A stretch of DNA of 21,854 nt from ATM1 sp003577165 (GTDB lineage Bacteria; Armatimonadota; Fimbriimonadia; Fimbriimonadales; ATM1): positions 1-21,854 of the forward strand of contig SZPM01000030.1 in NCBI GenBank assembly GCA_030263715.1. The letters are read 5' to 3'. A program made the translations under genes and the position numbers. Below, one piece after another: positions 7,490 through 13,818 of this stretch. Each line of letters begins with the position of its first letter. Positions within the stretch are counted from its first letter, which is position 1. The notes below the pieces were generated by a model. The model did no database searches and was not told where the DNA came from. It worked only from the letters and a program-made list of their open reading frames with translations.

Positions 7490-9049
7490 ATGCTCCTCGC
7501 GCTCACGGTTCTTATCGCACAGCAGTTGGGGCCCACTCTGCCGCCCTGGACATCCGAGCACATTCACGCCGTGAACCGGACGGTTCAATCTGCCCTTGCC
7601 GACGGCCGATTCGAAGAGGCGGCGAAGGCGCTCGCCACGTGGCCGGACGGCCGCATTGGATACAAGTTCGTGAAAGACGCCCCCCCCGAAGCGACCGCCC
7701 TCGGCGCTGCGGCGGAAAAGTTCTGGAGGGGGGCCTCTAACGGCGCGCTGCTTTTCGAGCGAAGTGAGGATGCGCTCATTGAAATCGAGTTCATCGAAAG
7801 CGCACCGGCGGGCGACCCGGAGCCGGTTTGGGAGAAAGGAAAGATCCTCGCCAGAATTCCACTGACATTTGGCACACAAGGTCAGCGATCCAGCGAGAAG
7901 TCGCTGCTTCATGGGGTCTTGCGCGCGTTCGGATTCGCCGCCGGCCTCGCCCCGTCTCACTATCGCGGGAACGTGATGGGGATCGACGACCGGCTGCCGT
8001 TCATCACCGAGCCGGAACTGCAGCCCAAAGAAAAGGAAGCGCTCGATCGTATCCTCGCCGCTCGTAAGCGACTCGCCGCCGCCACTTCTGATCGCGCGCG
8101 CATCATTGCGGCTGCTCCCAGGCTCGTCATCGAGCCGATTGAACTCGACGCCGGCAACGTGACGACAGGAATGGTCGCCAAGTATACGGTAACGATTCGC
8201 AACGCCGGAAACGCACCCGTCGAATTCGTCCCCGAGTTGACGTGCCGCTGCCTTTACCTCGACCCGATCCATGAACTCGCGCCGGGCGAGTCGAAGACCA
8301 TCGAACCGGGAATCGACACGAACGGAATTATCGGGCCGGTGCACAAGTCGATTCTCTTTCACACCAACGACCCTTCCGACCTGCATCAAGAGTTGAAGTT
8401 GCATGTCAACTCGGTTCCGGAATATCGAGTGCTGCCCGCAGACGTGATGAGGGTCACGCTCAGCGAAGTCGGCGCGACGAGCGCGCACTTCATCTTGTAT
8501 GCCACACCCGGCAACCCGATTCAGGTGAAGGAGGCGATCCCGTCTCGTCCGGGCCTCGAAGTCTCGATCGAACCGTGGGTGGGCGAAATACTCGATCCCC
8601 TCTATGACACTCAACCCGTGCGCAGGCTGGGCTACAAAGTGGTCGCGACGTTTCCGGCCGACTTTCCGACGGGCATCGACTGGGTTTCCATCGCGATCCG
8701 CACCGATTCGCGCAGGCAGCCGATCTACCAGGCGACGATGCAAGTCCAGAAGGGCATCGTCGCTCAGCCGAAATCGTTCTACTTCGGCGGCGTCGAGCAC
8801 GACAAAGAGGCGACGCGAAGCGTCGAGTTGAGCCACGGCTCGCAGAAGTTCTCCATCCTGTCGGCAAACGTCGAGGGAGGGCCGTTCACGGTCGCCTTCC
8901 AGAAACTCGACGACGACGGGAAGAAGTACAAGATCACGGTCACCTATAAGGGAAGCGAGCCCGGCGGGCTGGCGGGCAAGGTGATCTTGAAGACGGACCA
9001 CAAGGGGGGGGAGGAAATTGTGATTCCGATCGGCGGGACCGCAAAATGA
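7490..9049 (+). CDS. DUF1573/ASH-like exported protein with a degenerate matrixin-like domain
   Basis: A 519-residue protein with a very short hydrophobic start (MLLALTVLIAQQ). Residues about 25-190 look like a matrixin-type metalloprotease that has lost its zinc site. HGVLRAFGF (from H141) aligns with HExGHxxGL: H141 and G148 are kept but the catalytic Glu is Gly142 and the second His is Arg145. A matching NVMG 'Met-turn' (M163) and an ExELQPKEKEALDRI helix follow. Residues 211-310 are a DUF1573 domain (ELDAGNVTTGMVAKYTVTIRNAGNAP, then TCRC at 251-254, APGES, HTNDP). A second immunoglobulin-like repeat fills about 425-519. It probably acts outside the cytoplasm as a binding or scaffold protein. 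The stop overlaps the cytochrome start as ATGA, so the two are translated together and likely work together. Confidence 0.75.
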   Translation: MLLALTVLIAQQLGPTLPPWTSEHIHAVNRTVQSALADGRFEEAAKALATWPDGRIGYKFVKDAPPEATALGAAAEKFWRGASNGALLFERSEDALIEIEFIESAPAGDPEPVWEKGKILARIPLTFGTQGQRSSEKSLLHGVLRAFGFAAGLAPSHYRGNVMGIDDRLPFITEPELQPKEKEALDRILAARKRLAAATSDRARIIAAAPRLVIEPIELDAGNVTTGMVAKYTVTIRNAGNAPVEFVPELTCRCLYLDPIHELAPGESKTIEPGIDTNGIIGPVHKSILFHTNDPSDLHQELKLHVNSVPEYRVLPADVMRVTLSEVGATSAHFILYATPGNPIQVKEAIPSRPGLEVSIEPWVGEILDPLYDTQPVRRLGYKVVATFPADFPTGIDWVSIAIRTDSRRQPIYQATMQVQKGIVAQPKSFYFGGVEHDKEATRSVELSHGSQKFSILSANVEGGPFTVAFQKLDDDGKKYKITVTYKGSEPGGLAGKVILKTDHKGGEEIVIPIGGTAK

Positions 9050-10275
9050 AGTCCCCACTCCGATTGCTGGCTCTCTGCGCAGTGCCTGCGGCCTTTCTTG
9101 CCTCACCCGACTCCGAACCGGACCTCACGGTATTGTTCACCGGGGACATCCGCGGGTACCTATCCCCGTGTGGCTGCAGCAAGCCGCAAATCGGCGGCCT
9201 GCTGCGGATGGCGTCGGTGATTCGCGGCCTGAAGTCCGCGCCGAACACCCTGTTCGTGGACCTGGGGAACTGGACTCAGGCGACGGGACGTCAGGACGAA
9301 CTCAAAGCCGACGCGATCGCCGAGACCTTTGCATCTCTCAAGCCAGACTATTTGAACGTTGGGCCGCTGGATCTCCAATTGAGCGAGGGACAGTTGGCCT
9401 CACTCGCCGAAGCGACGAAAGGCGCACTCGATTCCTCGAATGCGATCCTGCCGGGCGTGCTCGCAAACCGCGAGGGTCGCGACGTCGCCGGCAAGGTGTG
9501 GATACAGGGGCTTGTTCCGGACGGCGCGGCGCGCGCGACGGTGACCCCCCCCGCAACGGTCTTATCTCCGAGATCGGATCGTGCCCACATCGTGCTTTTC
9601 GCGGGACCGAAGGACGCGGCGTTTCGACTCGCGCGAAGCTTGGGCCCAGGTTCACTCTTGATCTACTCCAGTCAAGGCGACCCGACTCGAACGCCCGACA
9701 TCGTGGGGGGGGCGACGCTCGTATCTTTAGGGGACAAGGGGCGCTACGTTGGGAAGGCGACGCGAACGAACGGGAAGTGGGAGATCGCGTTCCTCGAACT
9801 CGGACCGGAACGCCCGGACGACCACGAGGCGACGACGGCGTATCGAAGCTATCTCAACCGCGTGGGCGAGGAGAGACTGCTCGCAGCGATGCCGCGACTT
9901 CAAAAGGGGACGCTGTTCGTTGGATCGGCGGTCTGCGGCGGGTGTCACGTCAAGGAATACAACGTTTGGCTAAAAACCGCGCATGCAAAGGCGCTCACAA
10001 CTTTGGAGAAGACCGGCAACGACAAAGACCCTGAGTGCGTCGGCTGTCACGTCGTGGGACTAACCTACCGCGAAGGTTTCATGGACAAGTCGAAGACACC
10101 GGACCTTGCGCACGTCGGCTGCGAAAGTTGCCACGGGGCGGGGGGTAAGCACGTCCGCAACGTCTCCGAGAGGGCGTCCGTTCATGCCGATGCGACTTCC
10201 TGCGCGAGTTGCCACGTTCCAGAGCACAGCCCAGGCTTCGACTTCCAGAAGTACTGGGAGAAGATCAAGCACTAG
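9046..10275 (+). CDS. Exported tetrahaem c-type cytochrome with phosphoesterase-like N-terminal domain
   Basis: A 409-residue protein with a signal peptide (MKSPLRLLALCAVPAAFLA). Residues about 26-260 resemble a UshA-like metallophosphoesterase-type module: LTVLFTGDIRGYLSPCGCSKPQIGGLLRMASVI, where the CGC (C42, C44) and following GG are typical of multihaem proteins with this fusion. The expected metal-binding His/Asp set is mostly absent, so enzyme activity is doubtful. The C-terminal part has four CXXCH haem sites: CGGCH 297, CVGCH 331, CESCH 359 and CASCH 386, like the cytochrome c554 group. It is probably a periplasmic electron carrier or reductase; the substrate is unknown. The start overlaps the DUF1573 gene by four bases. 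It converges on the NlpC gene, 67 bases away. Confidence 0.85.
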   Translation: MKSPLRLLALCAVPAAFLASPDSEPDLTVLFTGDIRGYLSPCGCSKPQIGGLLRMASVIRGLKSAPNTLFVDLGNWTQATGRQDELKADAIAETFASLKPDYLNVGPLDLQLSEGQLASLAEATKGALDSSNAILPGVLANREGRDVAGKVWIQGLVPDGAARATVTPPATVLSPRSDRAHIVLFAGPKDAAFRLARSLGPGSLLIYSSQGDPTRTPDIVGGATLVSLGDKGRYVGKATRTNGKWEIAFLELGPERPDDHEATTAYRSYLNRVGEERLLAAMPRLQKGTLFVGSAVCGGCHVKEYNVWLKTAHAKALTTLEKTGNDKDPECVGCHVVGLTYREGFMDKSKTPDLAHVGCESCHGAGGKHVRNVSERASVHADATSCASCHVPEHSPGFDFQKYWEKIKH

Positions 10276-10278
10276 CTT

Positions 10279-10317
10279 AGGAAACAAAAGAGAAAGCGCC
10301 ACACGTTGGCGTGGCGC
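10279..10317 (-). terminator. Intrinsic terminator of the NlpC/P60 gene
   Basis: GCGCCAC (10296-10302) and GTGGCGC (10311-10317) form a perfect 7-bp stem. On the minus strand it is followed directly by TTTCTCTTTTGTTTCC, a good uridine tract. On the plus strand the hairpin has no T-tract, so the cytochrome operon may rely on another mechanism. Confidence 0.7.
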
Positions 10318-10342
10318 AGAAAGTTCGAAAGGCGGTGAGGTT

Positions 10343-11086
10343 CTATCGAACGACGTCTACCATCTTGTTGATCCACCGCTGGGAAAGGAACTCGATGACG
10401 ATCCCTCCCTTGCTGCTGCTGCTGTGGATCATGTAGCCGTTGCCGATGTAGAGGCCGGTGTGCGTGATTCTCTGCCGCTTTGAGTCGGTGAAGTAGAGCC
10501 GGTCGCCGGGCTGCATGTCTTCGAGTCGCGTCACCTTCTCTCCAACATAACTCTGAAGCGTCGCGGTTCGGGGAAGCTTGACCCCTTGGCGAAGGAAGAG
10601 TTGCTGGATGAAGCCGCTGCAGTCAACTCCTCGGGTGAGGCTGTTGCCGCCCCACACGTACCGAGTTCCCTGAAACTGGAGCGCGTCGCGCACGACGTCG
10701 AGCCGCCATTCCCCGGCGCGGTTGATCGGCTGGCTGCCTCCTCGGGTGCCCAGCGTCGCTCCCTGCGAGGGTGGCGCAACGGGCGTCGTGGGCTGTTTGA
10801 CGTTGACGTCGTAAGGCAGGCGCTCGACGAATCGCGTCTCGATGTAGCCGTTCGACCCGTCGGCCATGATGACCGTCGCCCACTTCTCGTCGATGTTGCG
10901 GAGGACGACGTACTGGTCCACCTTGCCTCGGTAGAGGACGCGGGAGCGAGAGTCCGGCTTGATAAAGATCGGCGCTTCGGTCGTGATCTTGGCGAGTTTG
11001 CCGATCTTGGCCCGGGTTTCCTGGGCCGTACCCAGGCAGGCGACCAGGATCGCCAGGGTTGCAAGGGCAAGTTTGAGGTGCTTCAT
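10343..11086 (-). CDS. Secreted NlpC/P60 cell-wall endopeptidase with SH3-like domain
   Basis: This 247-residue enzyme is expected to cut peptide bonds in peptidoglycan stems outside the membrane. The signal peptide is MKHLKLALATLAILVACLGT. Residues about 30-92 are a bacterial SH3 domain (APIFIKPDSRSRVLYRGK, WATVIMADGSNGYI). A Pro/Gly linker follows at 98-122. The NlpC/P60 domain (123-247) has the catalytic Cys156 in GVDCSGF, His209 in ITHTGLYIGNG and the third polar residue His221 in MIHSS. It starts 85 bases after the pspA stop on the same strand and may be co-transcribed with it, which fits a cell-envelope stress theme. A weak TTAGCA lies just upstream of the ATG, but I cannot call a promoter there. 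A good terminator follows. Confidence 0.93.
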   Translation of the reverse strand: MKHLKLALATLAILVACLGTAQETRAKIGKLAKITTEAPIFIKPDSRSRVLYRGKVDQYVVLRNIDEKWATVIMADGSNGYIETRFVERLPYDVNVKQPTTPVAPPSQGATLGTRGGSQPINRAGEWRLDVVRDALQFQGTRYVWGGNSLTRGVDCSGFIQQLFLRQGVKLPRTATLQSYVGEKVTRLEDMQPGDRLYFTDSKRQRITHTGLYIGNGYMIHSSSSKGGIVIEFLSQRWINKMVDVVR

Positions 11087-11130
11087 CGGTCGGTGCTAAT
11101 CCCCATTGTGCCGCAAAAGGGTAGTACGCG

Positions 11131-11168
11131 GAACGATAACATTGTCGGTTCCCGGGCGGGAATCGTTC
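11131..11168. repeat. Nested inverted repeat between pspA and the NlpC gene
   Basis: GAACGAT (11131-11137) pairs perfectly with ATCGTTC (11162-11168). Inside lies a smaller stem of TTCCC (11149-11153) and GGGAA (11158-11162); the two share position 11162. There is no T-tract at its minus-strand end. It could be an operator, a processing hairpin or a weak terminator after pspA. Confidence 0.4.
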
Positions 11169-11171
11169 ACC

Positions 11172-11939
11172 CTACGTCGGGTTCTGGCCCTGGTTGAGCC
11201 TCTTCTCGAGTTCGTCGAGTTGTGACTCCACGTCGTCGGTCTGGGCGGTCTGGGAGACGGTCGCCGGCCCGGTGTCGGCGCTGAGCCCGAGCCTCTGTTC
11301 CAGCTGCTTCAGCTCCTCTTCCGCCGCGTAGTCCATGGCCGTGTCCTCCATCTGCAGGATCTTGCCCTGGATGGAGTTGGCCATCATCTCCTGCCGAGCC
11401 GCCGCTTCGCTCTTCGCCTCGCGAATCCGCTCAGCCGCGTTCTCGAACGCTCCGAACTGCTGCTCGGTGGTGAAGCCCTCGAGCGCCTTGTTGAGGGAAC
11501 TCTCGATCTGGGCCTGCTTGTACTGGGCCTTCATCGCGAGCGCCTCGGCGGTTCGTTTGCGAACCTCCTCCTCTTGGCGGCGGATCGCGCGCTTCACGAC
11601 CTCGACGGTCTCGTTCGCCTGGGAGAGCGAGGCCTTGAGGCTCTCGAGGGTCGTCGCGTAGTTCGCTTTCTCCCTCAGAAACTGGCGGGCGAGGTCGCGG
11701 TTGCCCTGGCGGAGCGCCATGACCGCCTGCTGCTCGAGTTGGGTGACCTTCTTCGTGTGGTCGTCGACCATCGCCTGAAGGTTGTTCCTCTGGGTGATTG
11801 CCTGGACCGCCTTCTCCTTGTTTTCTTGGAGAGCGGTCTGCATGTCCCTTCGGGCCTGATCCAACATCATGTCCGGGTCTTCGAGCCGGTTCATCAGGCG
11901 ATTGAATAGGGCCTTAAGCCAAGCGAAAAAGCGTCCCAT
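11172..11939 (-). CDS. pspA: PspA/IM30-family membrane stress protein
   Basis: This 255-residue, almost wholly helical protein begins with an amphipathic helix (MGRFFAWLKALFNRLMNRLEDP) and continues with DMMLDQARRDMQTALQENKEKA, the classic PspA/Vipp1 start. A long coiled coil rich in Gln, Glu, Lys and Ala spans about 25-220. The C-terminal tail (TAQTDDVESQLDELEKRLNQ) is a separate short helix joined by a flexible linker. Family members form large rings or rods on the inner face of the cytoplasmic membrane and protect it under stress. No pspBC or pspF regulators are nearby. A TATAAT lies 36 bases upstream, and a GGGGGGAGG purine run precedes the ATG by 12 bases, so this gene has a leader. It is divergent from the nitrilase/nadE operon. 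Confidence 0.93.
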   Translation of the reverse strand: MGRFFAWLKALFNRLMNRLEDPDMMLDQARRDMQTALQENKEKAVQAITQRNNLQAMVDDHTKKVTQLEQQAVMALRQGNRDLARQFLREKANYATTLESLKASLSQANETVEVVKRAIRRQEEEVRKRTAEALAMKAQYKQAQIESSLNKALEGFTTEQQFGAFENAAERIREAKSEAAARQEMMANSIQGKILQMEDTAMDYAAEEELKQLEQRLGLSADTGPATVSQTAQTDDVESQLDELEKRLNQGQNPT

Positions 11940-11975
11940 TGTAAGAAGCGGCCTCCCCCCGAGCGGGATGGCGGC

Positions 11976-11981
11976 ATTATA
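11976..11981 (-). promoter_or_regulatory. -10 box TATAAT for pspA
   Basis: A perfect TATAAT on the minus strand, preceded by AG. It lies 36 bases before the pspA ATG, which gives a leader of about 30 bases containing the GGAGG ribosome site (complement of 11952-11956). No good -35 match is seen. Confidence 0.5.
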
Positions 11982-12046
11982 CTACGCCCCCCTTTGGGGC
12001 CAGGATTCACGGTCCCAGTGGGCGGGGCGCAACCCTACCGGGCCGG

Positions 12047-12052
12047 TAAACT
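12047..12052 (+). promoter_or_regulatory. -10 box TAAACT before the nitrilase/nadE operon
   Basis: TAAACT is followed by seven bases (tccggcc) and the GTG at 12060. The position sets the start: the longer open frame from 11994 would begin upstream of this box, so a transcript made from it would not contain that start. Confidence 0.5.
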
Positions 12053-12059
12053 TCCGGCC

Positions 12060-12926
12060 GTGAGATTCACGGCTGCGGCGGTGCAGATCGCTCCTCAAAA
12101 GGGCGACGTCGCCGCAAACCTCGGACGCATCGCCGACGCCGCCATCCGCAGTTCGTCCGAGGGGGCAGACCTCGTCGTGTTTCCGGAAACTTCGACCAGC
12201 GGCTACTTCCTTCAGGGCGGAGTTGCGGACGCCGCTCTCACGACAGACAGCCTCGCCGGAGAGTTGTCGGGCCGTCTTCGGGAACTCACACGCCCGCTCG
12301 ACGTGATCCTGGGCTTCTACGAGCGGGCAGATGAAGGCTTCTACAACTCCGCCGCCCACCTCGCCTGCACCGCCTCGGGCTGTGAGGTCGTGCACCTCCA
12401 TCGGAAGTTCTTCCTTCCCACCTACGGCGTGTTCGACGAAGAGCGCTTCGTGACGAGGGGGGGACACATCGGTTCCTATCGGTGCCGATTCGGCGACTTC
12501 GCAATCCTCATCTGCGAGGACATCTGGCATAGCATCTCTGCGACCATCGCCGCGCTCTCCGGCGCAGAGGCGTTGGTCGCCATCTCTGCATCCCCCGCGC
12601 GCGGATTCGCAGGCGACAACATCGAGAACCTTGAGCGGTATGAGCGGCTTCTGCGCTCGATTAGCGAAGAACATGGCGTGTGGACGATCAACTCCATGCT
12701 CGTGGGATTCGAAGGCGGCAAGGGATTCACAGGGGGGAGCATGATCGTCGATCCCCTCGGGCGCGTCGTTGCGCGGGGGCCGACTGCGCAGGAGCACATG
12801 CTCATGGCAGAGGTGGACATGAACGAAGTCGCAAGGGCGCGCGCCGCGTCGCCTCTGCTCAGCGACTTAAAGTGCTCGACTTTGGAGATCATTCGACTGC
12901 TGAAAGCAGCCGCGCGCGAAGAATGA
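12060..12926 (+). CDS. Nitrilase-superfamily amidase, probable glutaminase subunit of NAD synthetase
   Basis: A 288-residue carbon-nitrogen hydrolase. The start MRFTAAAVQIAPQKGDVAANLGRI is the normal family N-terminus. The Glu-Lys-Cys catalytic triad is visible: Glu43 in VVFPETS, Lys116 in HLHRKFFLP and Cys152 in LICEDIWH. The CEDxW form is the one found in the glutaminase domain of glutamine-dependent NAD synthetases. Its stop overlaps the nadE start as ATGA. I therefore infer that it supplies ammonia from glutamine to NadE, the two halves of the usual two-domain enzyme being encoded separately. A stand-alone amidase (omega-amidase or carbamoylputrescine amidase type) is the alternative. I chose GTG 12060 because of family alignment and the TAAACT box; the frame stays open up to 11994, but that part lies before the promoter. 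Confidence 0.85.
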   Translation: MRFTAAAVQIAPQKGDVAANLGRIADAAIRSSSEGADLVVFPETSTSGYFLQGGVADAALTTDSLAGELSGRLRELTRPLDVILGFYERADEGFYNSAAHLACTASGCEVVHLHRKFFLPTYGVFDEERFVTRGGHIGSYRCRFGDFAILICEDIWHSISATIAALSGAEALVAISASPARGFAGDNIENLERYERLLRSISEEHGVWTINSMLVGFEGGKGFTGGSMIVDPLGRVVARGPTAQEHMLMAEVDMNEVARARAASPLLSDLKCSTLEIIRLLKAAAREE

Positions 12927-13795
12927 CCGAAGACATCGCAAGCCTGCCGATCGTCCGTCCTGAGCATCCGGAGGAAGATCCACTTCTGGACCTCAATCCT
13001 CACCTGGTGGCCGATTGGCTCGTAAAGTTCCTTCAGGATGAATGCGTTCGCAAGCGCGGAATCTCAAGGGCTGTGATCGGATTGTCTGGCGGAGTGGACA
13101 GCGCTGTCACGACCTACCTCTGCGCTCGCGCTTTCGCACCCGAGAACACTTTCGTGTTTCGGATGCCGTACACGATCTCTTCGCCGGAGAGTTTCGCGCA
13201 CGCGCAGCTGGTGATTGACGAACTTGGATTGCCCGATCGAACGATTGACATCACGGCGATGGCGGACGGCTATCTCACGCAGTTTGAGGACGACGCCTCA
13301 GCGACTCGAATCGGCAACGTGTGCGCACGGTGCCGCATGATCGTGCTGTTCGATCAAAGCGCGAAACTGCGCGCTCTGCCCATCGGAACCGGCAACAAGA
13401 CGGAGCGCATGTTTGGATACTTCACCTGGCATGCGGACGACGCCCCCCCGATCAACCCTCTCGGCGACCTATACAAGACTCAGGTTTGGAGGCTCGCAGA
13501 ACATCTCGGCGTTCCGGAAGTCATCATTCAAAAACCCCCCACCGCGGACCTTGTGAAGGGCCAAACCGACGAAGGCGACTTTGGGATCTCCTACCGGCGG
13601 GCCGACAGGATCCTCTGCAGGCTTCTTGCCGGGTGGACGCCCGAACAGTTGATTGAGTTCGGGTTCGACAAGAACGACGTGGAGATCGTTCGTCGACGCG
13701 TTGCGACCACTCACTGGAAGCGTCACCTCCCGACCGTCGCGATGCTTTCCGACAGCGCAATCAACGAGTTCTACTTGCGTCCGGTGGACTACTGA
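12923..13795 (+). CDS. nadE: NAD+ synthetase, synthetase domain only
   Basis: This 290-residue enzyme makes NAD+ from deamido-NAD+, ATP and ammonia in the cytoplasm. The PP-loop ATP site SGGVDS is at 55-60. GTGNKTERMFGYFTWHADDAP near 154-174 is the deamido-NAD/ATP contact region, followed by NPLGDLYKTQVWRLAEHLGVP, and PTADLVKGQTDEGDFGISY is the family's substrate loop. There is no fused glutaminase domain; the upstream overlapping gene probably provides it. I chose the ATG at 12923, which overlaps the preceding stop (ATGA), since the frame open further upstream (to 12680) lies inside the nitrilase gene. The 3' end is 23 bases before glyS. Confidence 0.95.
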   Translation: MTEDIASLPIVRPEHPEEDPLLDLNPHLVADWLVKFLQDECVRKRGISRAVIGLSGGVDSAVTTYLCARAFAPENTFVFRMPYTISSPESFAHAQLVIDELGLPDRTIDITAMADGYLTQFEDDASATRIGNVCARCRMIVLFDQSAKLRALPIGTGNKTERMFGYFTWHADDAPPINPLGDLYKTQVWRLAEHLGVPEVIIQKPPTADLVKGQTDEGDFGISYRRADRILCRLLAGWTPEQLIEFGFDKNDVEIVRRRVATTHWKRHLPTVAMLSDSAINEFYLRPVDY

Positions 13796-13804
13796 GGCCG
13801 CTGG

Positions 13805-13810
13805 TAGAAT
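13805..13810 (+). promoter_or_regulatory. -10 box TAGAAT before glyS
   Basis: TAGAAT is followed by eight bases and the ATG at 13819, within the 23-base gap after nadE. No Shine-Dalgarno sequence is present. It suggests that glyS can be transcribed separately as a leaderless message. Confidence 0.5.
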
Positions 13811-13818
13811 CCGGCGCG

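Noticed and set aside
7481..9106. A 541-codon open frame on the minus strand opposite the DUF1573 gene
   Set aside because: Its translation is Arg-rich with no recognisable domain. It mirrors the strongly supported plus-strand gene and arises from high-GC codon bias.
10405..10425. A (tgc)n microsatellite-like run
   Set aside because: It encodes the four-serine stretch after the catalytic His of the NlpC protein (HSSSS on the minus strand). It is too short to call a separate repeat.
11994..12059. Longer version of the nitrilase gene starting at 11994
   Set aside because: The extra 22 residues do not match the family N-terminus and would lie upstream of the TAAACT promoter box.
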